NCBI GenBank assembly: GCA_965233665.1
Contig: CBDDTG010000016.1
Coordinates: forward strand, 41,422-105,421
Direction of reading: 5' to 3'
Source: Bacterioplanes sp965233665
GTDB taxonomy: Bacteria; Pseudomonadota; Gammaproteobacteria; Pseudomonadales; Oceanobacteraceae
DNA length: 64,000 bases
Shown here: positions 32,287-40,768 of the stretch, in pieces
Position numbering within the stretch: the stretch's first letter is position 1
Layout of the letters: every line of letters begins with the position of its first letter
Made by a program: the position numbers and the translations under genes
Notes under the pieces: generated by a model
The model's input: the letters and a program-made list of their open reading frames with translations, nothing else
Told to the model about the DNA's origin: nothing
The model's database searches: none

Positions 32287-34395
32287 TTAAGGTATATCAA
32301 CCCTTAGCCAGTTGCTGGCTTGGCCATTACCGCATGCATTGATGCCATAGACGCGATAATAGTGCGTGGTGCGGGTGGCGCTTAAGCTAACGGAGGTTGA
32401 GCTGGCTTGCTGATGATCTTGCCATTCCCAGCCTGTCCATTTTTGTACCATGTAAGACGTCGCACCGCTGGCAGCCGTCCAGCTCAAGGTAAAGCGGCCG
32501 CTAGATATATTGGATGCCGCTGGCGTGCCCGGCGCCCCTGGTGCTTGTGTGCAATCTTTATTGTCGTTGAGTTTAATGGTGATGTAGTCCGATGGCTCGG
32601 AATCTCCGCAGGCATTGCTAGCAGAGACGCGCAGCCACTGTGAGCTGCCTGCTGGTAGCCCAGTTGCGGTAGCCGTGGTGTGGGCGGTTACGGCTAAGGT
32701 ATCCCACTGAGATGTGGATTCGTTCCAAATGTCGGCGCGATAGCGGTTAGCCGTTGCTACTGCGTTCCAGCCGACGCTAAAGAAGGTGTCGCCCACTTCC
32801 GTGGTGGTCAGGCCATCGGGTGTGGCGGGGGCCTTGTCGCAGTCTGAGCCTGAGTCGCCAAGGGCGATGGTCCAGCTATGTTGAGTGCGCAACAATTGAT
32901 TGGGGTCTTTAATCACACGCGCGGTGGTATCGGCGGTGACGGCTTTTAGGCGGTAGCTGCCTTGCGGGTATTGGCTGCCATCAAAGGTAAAACCTGTGCC
33001 TTCCGCTGTTTTTTGCTCATTGACATACCATTGCGTTACCACGCTGCCCGACAGTGTATCGACTTGCGTGATATTAAAGTCCCTTGTCTCACCGAGTTCC
33101 ATATTGATTCTGGACTGGGTGGGTTGAACACTGTCTATGGTATCGACGTAGCCATATAAACGGCGCACGATTTCGCTTTCATTGACGGCATAAAACGGCT
33201 GTCCGAGCTCTCGCATCATAGAATTTTCTGTGGGGCGGTACATACCTGAAGCGCAGTACATTGCCCCTTCATACACTCCAATATTGGCATCAATGTTTAT
33301 CCAGTGGCGCCATTTGGCACCAGAAGAATCCGAGGTCACGTTGGCATAATCTGGCTCATAGATGTTGCAGTTGCCATAGTCATATTCGTCGGCCAAGTTG
33401 GCGAAGCTGTGGCCCAGCTCATGTAAAGCCAAGTCAATGGTTTGTGGTGCTAGCGACATGGTAGCCACTTGGCCACCGGCGCCGCCGTATTTTTCTGTGT
33501 TGACCACTACAAGAACTTTATCCATGGCATTCGCCGGCATAACAGAGCGCAGGTAACTGAGCACCTTGTCTTCATCAACACACAATAAACGCTCAATGTT
33601 GTAGCAATTGAAGTGCGCGCCAAACTTAGTGTCGATGGGGGCACCATTGCCAGCACCGCGCTGATTGCTCACGACCTCGACGCGCCAGACGTTAAAATGA
33701 TTTTTATATTCTTTATAAATATCTTCTTCAAAGTAGCCTTGTACTATGCCTTGCACGTCGCTTTCGAATTGAGCTAAATCGCTGGCGGTATAGCCCTCTG
33801 ATAGCAATATCAGATCCGCTCGGTTGGCTGAGTCGCCATTTTTAATCACACTGAAGACACCGCTGGTTTTGTCTAGTCGTGACGATGGCAGCTGCATTTG
33901 TTGCATCTCTTTCAGGTTTTCGAGGGATAACTGGTTAAGTAAGTTGAACTGATACCCGCTGCCTTGTGGGCGAATGCTATTAATCTCCAGCGTATGAATG
34001 CTTGTTTGGCTGGGAATGTTTATTCGTAGGGTGGCGGAATCTTTCTCGATCGTCTTGGCGACTTCAATTTTGCCACTGACAGGATCAAACGACTCAGCAT
34101 GCATCAGTAGCGGATTGTTGGCTACCTGGCGAAAGACGACTTGGCCGTGAGCATTTTTGCCGAGAATCATCAATTGGTCGGTAGAGACGATGTCATCGTC
34201 TTCAAAATACTTTGCCTGTTTAGTAACGGCCTCGACGAGCTGAGCATTCATGGCTGGGGTTAATGTCTCCGACCTTGCTGCTTGAGTGTCAGAGCGCTGC
34301 AGTTGTATATGCAACTCTGTGACAGACTCTGCTAGTGCAACGGTGGACAAACCTAGCCATACCAGTGCTGTAAACCATCTTTTGACTGCTTTCAT
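32287..34395 (-). CDS. Secreted M64-type (IgA peptidase) zinc metallopeptidase with Fn3-like domains
   Basis: A 702-residue exported protein. The signal peptide WFTALVWLGLSTVALA is followed by an N-terminal prodomain-like region (to about 180). An M64 catalytic domain comes next: DLILLSEGYTASDLAQFESDV, VVVNTEKYGGAGG, then LALHELGHSFANLADEYD with the HExxH zinc motif and downstream acidic residues. A jelly-roll-like region follows. Two fibronectin type III-like modules then occur (about residues 525-610 and 620-700), each with a W core (FSVGWNAV and FTLSWTAA) and a C-terminal NACG. It probably acts outside the cell or at the surface on a protein substrate that the sequence does not reveal. Start ATG 34395 follows GGAGGCTAGCA. 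Confidence 0.86.
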   Translation of the reverse strand: MKAVKRWFTALVWLGLSTVALAESVTELHIQLQRSDTQAARSETLTPAMNAQLVEAVTKQAKYFEDDDIVSTDQLMILGKNAHGQVVFRQVANNPLLMHAESFDPVSGKIEVAKTIEKDSATLRINIPSQTSIHTLEINSIRPQGSGYQFNLLNQLSLENLKEMQQMQLPSSRLDKTSGVFSVIKNGDSANRADLILLSEGYTASDLAQFESDVQGIVQGYFEEDIYKEYKNHFNVWRVEVVSNQRGAGNGAPIDTKFGAHFNCYNIERLLCVDEDKVLSYLRSVMPANAMDKVLVVVNTEKYGGAGGQVATMSLAPQTIDLALHELGHSFANLADEYDYGNCNIYEPDYANVTSDSSGAKWRHWINIDANIGVYEGAMYCASGMYRPTENSMMRELGQPFYAVNESEIVRRLYGYVDTIDSVQPTQSRINMELGETRDFNITQVDTLSGSVVTQWYVNEQKTAEGTGFTFDGSQYPQGSYRLKAVTADTTARVIKDPNQLLRTQHSWTIALGDSGSDCDKAPATPDGLTTTEVGDTFFSVGWNAVATANRYRADIWNESTSQWDTLAVTAHTTATATGLPAGSSQWLRVSASNACGDSEPSDYITIKLNDNKDCTQAPGAPGTPAASNISSGRFTLSWTAASGATSYMVQKWTGWEWQDHQQASSTSVSLSATRTTHYYRVYGINACGNGQASNWLRVDIP

Positions 34396-34554
34396 TGCTA
34401 GCCTCCTTCAGGCACAAAGAGTCACGGTGGCAGCGACGTCTGGCTTTGGTTGCGGATGATCGCTGAAGCATCCATGCCTCTTGTTTTTAAGTGATCCCGG
34501 GCGATTTACCTCCACTGCATCGGGGTTAAAGGAGCAGCATAGACAAGAATCTAG

Positions 34555-34816
34555 GGCACCTCTGAATAATTCGGTGCCCGCTCTGGATCACCAGAGGGCT
34601 TCAGATCACGAAGCCGGTTTGTCGCTCTAGCCAGCTACAGCAAAAACCGGCGACACAGAGCTGGAGTTCTCTGGCGCTCCCCTTAGGGCGCGGGCGGCAG
34701 GCGTCCATAACGTCGTTGGCGTTGTTGAAAAGGGCTGGCCATTTCCTGCCATCACCGCCTTGTTCTGAACACCTTCTGCACTCGCGCAGGGCTGTGCAGA
34801 ATTATTCAGAGGTGCC
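34555..34816 (-). mobile_element. MITE-like element, copy 2 (262 bp)
   Basis: Same 18-bp terminal inverted repeats as copy 1. Flanked by CTAG and CTAA, a near-perfect 4-base target duplication of the YTAR type. It lies in the gap upstream of the M64 gene (160 bp from its start) and does not break a gene. Confidence 0.88.
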
Positions 34817-35082
34817 CTAAAATGCGAAATCGAATCAATAAATGTTACAAAAGAAGGGCAGTTCGATAAAAATCAAAGCACTCGCTGACAAGAAAGTGAC
34901 GTAGAAGAACAGCAAAATAGGTATGGCTATTTAAGAACTTAGTGCAGAAACAATTAGACAGCGTTGCGGCTAAAGCTGGCAGCTTGATAGTGTGGGCTGC
35001 ATTGGCCGGGTTGAAATTTACTCAGAAGTTCTTTCACTCGGCCAATTGTCTGAGAAAAATTTGGCTCTTTGTCGTTCGTTAT

Positions 35083-35117
35083 ATAGGCTCACCGGTAATG
35101 GTGAGCCTATTTTTTGT
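35083..35117 (+). terminator. Orphan plus-strand terminator
   Basis: Arms ATAGGCTCACC and GGTGAGCCTAT around GGTAAT, followed by TTTTTTGTTTC. It is oriented for the plus strand, but no plus-strand gene ends nearby. On the minus strand the T-run is missing. It therefore either ends an unseen transcript from 34817-35080 or is a relic. Confidence 0.75.
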
Positions 35118-35131
35118 TTCTTTTTACAGGG

Positions 35132-36508
35132 CTAATTTTCTGCGCTGTTGGCCCAGACGGTTAGGTCATCCATTTGAAAGACGACATCTTCCCGCAATTG
35201 GGCGTCGTTCCACCAACCCATAAAGTAGCCTGAGTCGATATAGTTATAACCACGTGCGTATTCAATCAATTTGGCAGGATCTCCGCCGGCTTCCAGCCAC
35301 CAGCTGCCTTTTAAATGTGCGGGATCATCATCCGTGCTGAGGATTTTTTCACCGTCACGCCAGATTTCAAAGGCGCCATATTCGCCCTCTGCAGGGGCGG
35401 CTTTCATATAGATGTACATGGTGTGCCATTGGCCATCCTGCCATTTAGCTGCCAGTTGTTGATGCTCGTCACGACGAACGGCATGGCCGCGGTCATCGCC
35501 ACTGGTGTTGATCGGGTTAACGCCAATATTCATGGAAGGAATTTTGCCGCTGCCGTCGGCGCTGTTCCACATCGAGGTGGAAATATGCAGGCCTTCGCTG
35601 ATGACGCCATATGGCCCTGACCAAGTCACTAATAGCTTGTGATTTCGGTTACCTTCCGTATTGATGTAATTCGCTGGGGTGTAGAGGCGATACAAAAATG
35701 CCAGTTCGGTGGCTTTGGGAACATGAAAGTCTTTTTGGCTCCAAGCGTGTTGGCCATCGAACTGCAACTGATATTCCAGCGCCAGAATTTTATTGCTGCT
35801 GTCCGTGGCGTCAGGTTTACCGTGATAGGCATAAGCGCTACCGCGACTGGAGCCACCCCAAAAGACATCGTCTTCTTCGCCTTCAAAGTCGTCTGCAAAG
35901 TTAAAACTGGCGTTTTCGACCACGCGAGCACCGGCTGGAATGCTTAATCCGCCTAGAAACTCGCCATTGGCCAGTTCATCCGAGCCAGAGTCATCTGAGC
36001 CAGAGTCATCTGAGCCAGAGTCATCTGAGCCTGAATCATCCGAGCCTGAATCATCTGAGCCTGAATCATCTGAGCCTGAATCATCTGAGCCAGAGTCATC
36101 TGAGCCAGAGTCATCTGAGCCAGAGTCATCTGAGCCAGAGTCATCCGAGCTTGAGTCATCTGAGCCTGAATCATCCGAGCCTGAATCATCTGAGCCTGAA
36201 TCATCTGAGCCTGAATCATCTGAGCCTGAATCGTCAGAACTGGAATCGTCAGAACTGGAATCGTCAGAGCTGGAATCGTCAGAGCTGGAATCGTCAGAGT
36301 TGGAATCGTCAGAACTGGAATCGTCAGAACTGGAAGAATCACTGCCCGTCACGTCGCCTTCGTTATTACTACCGTCGGCTGGGCTGGTTACATCGCTACC
36401 GCGCTCATCCTCGTTGCTGCTCTCGCCGCCACAGCCAGTCAGGGCTAGGGCTATGCTCAAAGCAAGTAAGGAGTGGCGCAATGGTGAGGATAAGCGAAAG
36501 GCGTCCAT
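35132..36508 (-). CDS. Lipoprotein with long Ser/Asp repeat linker and a lectin-like/polysaccharide-active domain
   Basis: A 458-residue predicted lipoprotein. The lipobox ALTGC is followed by an acidic linker (about residues 22-175) dominated by SSSDD and SGSDD pentapeptides. The C-terminal globular domain (about 180-455) is rich in aromatic strands: DDVFWGGSSRGSAYAYHG, LALEYQLQFDG, ELAFLYRLYTP, HKLLVTWSGPYG, GQWHTMYIYMKA, FEIWRDGEKILS and YFMGWWNDAQLREDV. This resembles a concanavalin-type fold as in polysaccharide lyases and carbohydrate-binding modules; no family is assigned. The start at 36508 follows CAGGAGCCAGAC. The linker probably holds the domain away from the outer membrane. Confidence 0.7.
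   Translation of the reverse strand: MDAFRLSSPLRHSLLALSIALALTGCGGESSNEDERGSDVTSPADGSNNEGDVTGSDSSSSDDSSSDDSNSDDSSSDDSSSDDSSSDDSSSDDSGSDDSGSDDSGSDDSGSDDSGSDDSSSDDSGSDDSGSDDSGSDDSGSDDSGSDDSGSDDSGSDDSGSDDSGSDDSGSDDSGSDELANGEFLGGLSIPAGARVVENASFNFADDFEGEEDDVFWGGSSRGSAYAYHGKPDATDSSNKILALEYQLQFDGQHAWSQKDFHVPKATELAFLYRLYTPANYINTEGNRNHKLLVTWSGPYGVISEGLHISTSMWNSADGSGKIPSMNIGVNPINTSGDDRGHAVRRDEHQQLAAKWQDGQWHTMYIYMKAAPAEGEYGAFEIWRDGEKILSTDDDPAHLKGSWWLEAGGDPAKLIEYARGYNYIDSGYFMGWWNDAQLREDVVFQMDDLTVWANSAEN
35976..36335 (-). repeat. 24 tandem 15-bp units encoding the SxSDD linker
   Basis: 360 bases made of 15-base units on the minus strand. Three sequence classes are visible on the plus strand: TCATCTGAGCCAGAG, TCATCTGAGCCTGAA and TCGTCAGAACTGGAA (with GAGCTGGAA variants). 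They are arranged in blocks, which suggests segmental duplication of groups of units. All units keep the frame. Confidence 0.9.
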
Positions 36509-36716
36509 GTCTGGCTCCTGCAACAGCTGGCTATATCTAGCATATGAGTATGCCGGCTATTTAAACCTTAGGAGCTGGTCGTTTTCTGAGCGCTTGCTCA
36601 CACAATAGTCATTGCTTGTCTTTTCTTGAAGCGAGACGCGCGCGGCAAAAACTGGATAATAGCGCTCCAATGGGCTGACTATGTCAGCAAACTGTTCTGC
36701 AAATCCGGGTGTTAGC

Positions 36717-38909
36717 ATGCAAATCAAGGTCAACTTTCTCGACAATCTTCGACTGGAAGCCAAGTTTGACGACTTTACCGTCGTTACCGACCAGCCGATT
36801 CGATACAAGGGAGACGGCACGGCGCCCAGCCCGTTTGACTATTTTCTGGCATCGTCAGCCTTGTGCGCGGCTTATTTTGTCAAGGTGTATTGCGTTGCCC
36901 GTGATATACCCACAGAAAATATTCGGTTATCGCAAAACAATATTGTTGATCCGGAAGACCGCTACAACCAGATTTTTAAAATCCAGGTCGAACTGCCCGA
37001 CGATATCTCCGATAAAGACCGTCAGGGCATTTTGCGCTCAATTGAACGTTGCACGGTTAAAAAAGTGGTGCAAACCGGCCCTGAGTTTGTCATCGAAGTG
37101 GTCGATAACCTGGATGAAGATGCGCAAGCCTTGTTGATGGGGACACCCGATGCGCAGCAGCAAACCTTTATTGCCGGCAAAGACAAACCGCTGGAGCAAA
37201 CCATTGCTCAAATGACCTCCTTGCTGGCGGGCCTTGGCATGAAAATCGAGATCGGCTCCTGGCGCAATATTGTGCCTAATGTGTGGTCGTTGCATATTCG
37301 TGATGCCGATTCGCAAATGTGCTTTACCAATGGCAAAGGTGCCAGCAAAGAAAGTGCGCTGGCGTCGGCTTTGGGCGAATTTATGGAGCGCCTTAGCTGC
37401 AACTTCTTTTATAACGATCAGTATTTTGGTGAAGAAATCGCCAATGCGGAGTTTGTGCATTACCCCAATGAACGTTGGTTTAAGCTTCCAGAAGACGACG
37501 CTCTGCCTTCGGGGTTGTTAGATGAACACTGCCTAGCAATTTATGACCCAGACGGTGAGTTGCAGGCGTCTCATTTAATAGATACTAACTCAGGTAATGT
37601 TGAACGTGGCATTTGCGCGCTGCCGTATCAGCGCCAGTCCGATGGCGAAACGGTCTATATTCCGTCCAACCTGATTGAAAACCTGTTTTTAAGCAACGGT
37701 ATGAGTGCCGGTAATACCTTGGCAGAAGCTCAGGTGCAATGCTTGTCAGAGATTTTTGAACGCGCCGTTAAACGCCAGATCCTGGAGCAAGAGTTGGCCT
37801 TGCCGGATGTGCCTGAGTCTGTGCTTGAGCGTTATCCGCATATTATTGAAGGCATTCAAGGGCTGGAGCAGCAGGGTTTTCCTGTGCTGGTAAAAGACGC
37901 ATCGTTGGGCGGTCAGTTCCCGGTGATGTGTGTGACCTTGATGAATCCGCGCACGGGTGGCGTATTTGCATCCTTTGGTGCCCATCCCAGCTTTGAAGTC
38001 GCACTGGAGCGCAGCCTGACAGAATTATTGCAAGGTCGCAGTTTTGAAGGATTAAACGATATTCCGGCGCCGACTTTTGAAAGCCTAGCGGTGACCGAGC
38101 CCAATAATTTTGTCGAGCATTTTATTGATTCTACTGGCGTGGTGTCGTGGCGCTTTTTCAGCAGCCAAGCTGACGTCGACTTTGTTGATTGGGATTTCAC
38201 CAACGGTGGTATGGCCAGCAACGAGCAAGAGGCTAATGCGCTGTTCGCTATTTTGGCGGACATGGGCAAGGAAGTGTATATGGCCACTTACCATGAGTTA
38301 GGTGTGCCGGCTTGTCGAATTTTGGTACCCGATTATTCAGAAGTGTACCCAGTGGATGACTTGATCTGGGATAACACCAACAAGGCGCTGTACTTCCGCG
38401 ACGATATTTTAAATTTACATCAGCTCGATAATGATCAACTTCAGGCTTTGGTGGAGCGCCTAGAAGAAAGCGAACTGGACGATTACACCGATATTATCAC
38501 CTTAATTGGCGTTGAATTTGACGACAACACGGTATGGGGTGAGCTGACCGTATTAGAACTGAAATTGCTCATTTATTTAGCATTGGGCCAGCTCGATTTG
38601 GCGCAAGAATGTGTCGAAGCCTATTTGCAGTACAACGACAATACCGTCGAGCGCAAATTGTTTTATCAAGCGATGCAGGCGGCGCTTACCGTCGAGCTGG
38701 ATGACGAGCTAGAGCGTGAGCACTATCAGCACAACTTTATTCGCATGTACGGCGAATCGCGCATGCAAGCGGTGTTCGACAGTATTGATGGCGATGTGCG
38801 CTTTCATGGCTTAACGCCCACCAACAATCTGCTCGAAGGCATCGATAAGCATCAGCGTTTATTGGCCAGCTACAAAAAGCTGCATGCAGCCCGGGCTCGC
38901 TGCCAATAA
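36717..38909 (+). CDS. OsmC-YcaO fusion protein
   Basis: A 730-residue fusion. Residues 1-140 are an OsmC-like domain (QIKVNFLDNLRLEAKFDDF, GDGTAPSPFDYFLASSALCAAYFVKVYC and RCTVKKVVQTGPEF). The YcaO domain follows, with FTNGKGASKESALASALGEFMERLSC and a downstream glutamate-rich ATP/Mg site (SEIFERAVKR, ALERSLTELLQGRS). A C-terminal helical tail ends in HGLTPTNNLLEGIDKHQ. YcaO domains activate amide backbones with ATP; E. coli YcaO has been linked to modification of ribosomal protein S12 by RimO, but the fusion's substrate is unknown. ATG 36717 was preferred to ATG 36681 because homologues as remembered begin at M(E/Q)IKVNFLDNL. The gene is monocistronic. Confidence 0.9.
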   Translation: MQIKVNFLDNLRLEAKFDDFTVVTDQPIRYKGDGTAPSPFDYFLASSALCAAYFVKVYCVARDIPTENIRLSQNNIVDPEDRYNQIFKIQVELPDDISDKDRQGILRSIERCTVKKVVQTGPEFVIEVVDNLDEDAQALLMGTPDAQQQTFIAGKDKPLEQTIAQMTSLLAGLGMKIEIGSWRNIVPNVWSLHIRDADSQMCFTNGKGASKESALASALGEFMERLSCNFFYNDQYFGEEIANAEFVHYPNERWFKLPEDDALPSGLLDEHCLAIYDPDGELQASHLIDTNSGNVERGICALPYQRQSDGETVYIPSNLIENLFLSNGMSAGNTLAEAQVQCLSEIFERAVKRQILEQELALPDVPESVLERYPHIIEGIQGLEQQGFPVLVKDASLGGQFPVMCVTLMNPRTGGVFASFGAHPSFEVALERSLTELLQGRSFEGLNDIPAPTFESLAVTEPNNFVEHFIDSTGVVSWRFFSSQADVDFVDWDFTNGGMASNEQEANALFAILADMGKEVYMATYHELGVPACRILVPDYSEVYPVDDLIWDNTNKALYFRDDILNLHQLDNDQLQALVERLEESELDDYTDIITLIGVEFDDNTVWGELTVLELKLLIYLALGQLDLAQECVEAYLQYNDNTVERKLFYQAMQAALTVELDDELEREHYQHNFIRMYGESRMQAVFDSIDGDVRFHGLTPTNNLLEGIDKHQRLLASYKKLHAARARCQ

Positions 38910-39087
38910 ACGGCTACTGCTGAAAAAGGCTGTATCATACGCAATCTATTCAATTTGTATAAGTTTTGCTGTGGCTTTTGTATAGTGATCAGACATTGTT
39001 AGTGCGCCCGTCTCTTTCAGACCCTGTTGCCAGACCCCTCTGTCAGGCTCTGAGGTCTGACTGGGCGGGCTCCAAACCGGAGTTTTT

Positions 39088-39585
39088 ATGTCTGATTTAA
39101 TACGGTTGGTCTACGCCAGCCGCTCCAACTCTGATGTTCCAACCGGGGCCGTCGACCCCGCGGTGGGCTCCATCCTGGCGCAGTCGCGACGCAATAACCA
39201 ACAGCAAGCCATTGGCGGTGTGCTGTTTTTTGGTGATGGTTATTTTTTTCAATGCCTTGAAGGCGAAGCCAGCGCCGTACAGGCCACCTACGAGCGTATT
39301 TTGCTGGATGAGCGCCATCGTGATGCGCGCATTTTACTGCAAGAGACGGTCGCAACGCGTTTGTTTGCCCGGTGGTCGATGAAGTTTGTACCCACCGCAG
39401 AGGCGGTACAAGCATTGCTGCAGCAACACGGTCATCGACAGTTTGCGCCGTTTGAGTTTTCTCCCGACTTTACCCGCCTGCTTCTGCAGCAGTTGCAACA
39501 AGCCCAAGCGCAGCAGGAGCCAATGGCAAACACCGCTGTCTCTACGCCTTGGTGGAAGCGGCTTAAATCGGCCATTGGCTCTTAA
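39088..39585 (+). CDS. BLUF-domain blue-light photoreceptor
   Basis: A 165-residue flavin photoreceptor. The BLUF domain covers about residues 4-100. Key positions are visible: Tyr9 in IRLVYASRS, the Asn in RRNNQQQAIGGVLFF and the Gln in YFFQCLEGEA that bond the FAD, and the W/M pair in RLFARWSMKFV. The C-terminal tail (glutamine-rich, ending WWKRLKSAIGS) is too short for an enzyme, so this is a short BLUF protein that signals through a partner. The diguanylate cyclase gene starts 97 bp downstream on the same strand and is the obvious candidate. The binding site CCGGAG precedes ATG 39088. Confidence 0.9.
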   Translation: MSDLIRLVYASRSNSDVPTGAVDPAVGSILAQSRRNNQQQAIGGVLFFGDGYFFQCLEGEASAVQATYERILLDERHRDARILLQETVATRLFARWSMKFVPTAEAVQALLQQHGHRQFAPFEFSPDFTRLLLQQLQQAQAQQEPMANTAVSTPWWKRLKSAIGS

Positions 39586-39682
39586 GGTCGGCACAGCCTG
39601 ACGGTTGCGTGGGCGATCACGTTGTATGCACGGCGATTGTCGCTGATACTCAGGTAACACCCACAGCCAATTTTTAACAGTC

Positions 39683-40732
39683 ATGTTGATAACCTCCATG
39701 CTCGTGCAAGACGGCAATGACGGCAGTGATCGCTTATTTCGTAAATTGATGAAGCAAGTGGCCGTGGTGGCCGGCATCACCCACGTTGCGTTTGGCTTGC
39801 TGTTTTACTGGCATCAGGTGCCTTGGCTGAGTTTGGTAAACGTGTTCAGTGTGCTGCTGTACGTGCTGGTGTTCTGGCTGATGCGCACGGATCGCAACAC
39901 CTTCTTCGCCTGGTTGTTGGTGGTGGGGGAGATCGTCGCTCACGCCGTGTTGGCCGTCACCTTCGTCGGCTGGGACAGCGGTTTTCACTTTTACATCATG
40001 CTAATACCGCCGGTGGTGATGGTCAGTCCGCTGCATAACGCCATCGCCAAAATGCCCGCAGTAATTGCGGTTGTGGCGGTTTATGTGGCTTTGGATTACG
40101 CCCTGCGAGATGCCGGCGCCACCTATGCGATGCCGCCTGCGGTGCAAGACAGCTTGTATTATTTCAACCTGGTGGCAGTGCTGGCGATTATGGTGTTTTT
40201 GGCCGGTCTGTATTACCGCTTGGTGGTGCGCAATGAGCGCAAATTGCAACGTTTGGCGACCACCGATGCCCTCACCGGGTTACACAATCGCCGCAGTTTA
40301 ACGTTGTATGCGACGGATCTTCTCAGTCAGACGCAACCACTGACCGCAATTTTGTGTGATTTAGACAACTTCAAACGCATTAACGACGAGCACGGTCATT
40401 TGGCAGGTGATCAGGTGCTGATCACCGTCGCGCGCTTGCTGCGCCAATCGGTGCGCAGCCGCGACCTGGCTGCACGCTGGGGTGGTGAAGAATTTTTGCT
40501 GTTGCTACCCGATACGTCGGCGGCAGAAGCTGCCGTCGTGGCAGAGCGCATTCGCCAACGCATTGATGCTGCGGTGGTAGAGATGGGGGGCGCCACGCTT
40601 CCCGTCAGTGCAACTCTGGGGGTGGCTGAGCGTAAAGGGCAAGAAACCCTGGATCAACTGCTGGCGCGGGCCGACGAGGCTTTGTATCAGGGCAAGCATG
40701 CAGGGCGTAATCGCATCGTTTGTATGGATTAG
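39683..40732 (+). CDS. Membrane diguanylate cyclase (GGDEF)
   Basis: Makes cyclic di-GMP from two GTP. The 349-residue protein has about six membrane segments in the first 175 residues (AGITHVAFGLLFYW, VFSVLLYVLVFWLM, WLLVVGEIVAHAVLAVTFV and others), then a GGDEF domain: LATTDALTGLHNRRSL, FKRINDEHGHLAGDQVL and the active site ARWGGEEFLLLLP. The inhibitory I-site RSRD stands five residues before GGEEF, so product inhibition is likely. No EAL domain is present. The start is either ATG 39683 or 39698 (MLVQDGND). It may receive the light signal from the upstream BLUF protein. Confidence 0.9.
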   Translation: MLITSMLVQDGNDGSDRLFRKLMKQVAVVAGITHVAFGLLFYWHQVPWLSLVNVFSVLLYVLVFWLMRTDRNTFFAWLLVVGEIVAHAVLAVTFVGWDSGFHFYIMLIPPVVMVSPLHNAIAKMPAVIAVVAVYVALDYALRDAGATYAMPPAVQDSLYYFNLVAVLAIMVFLAGLYYRLVVRNERKLQRLATTDALTGLHNRRSLTLYATDLLSQTQPLTAILCDLDNFKRINDEHGHLAGDQVLITVARLLRQSVRSRDLAARWGGEEFLLLLPDTSAAEAAVVAERIRQRIDAAVVEMGGATLPVSATLGVAERKGQETLDQLLARADEALYQGKHAGRNRIVCMD

Positions 40733-40768
40733 CCCTGCTGAAAATAGAAGAACCTCTGATTCAAGGCA

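Noticed and set aside
34942..35223. 93-codon plus-strand frame near the orphan terminator
   Set aside because: It runs through the terminator hairpin into the antisense of the next gene and has no binding site.
35976..36335. Tandem repeats considered as a CRISPR array
   Set aside because: Units are 15 bp with no spacers and lie in a coding frame.
35940..36608. Plus-strand frame with tandem ESSEP units
   Set aside because: Mirror of the lipoprotein's 15-bp repeats; the minus-strand reading has a lipobox, binding site and globular domain.
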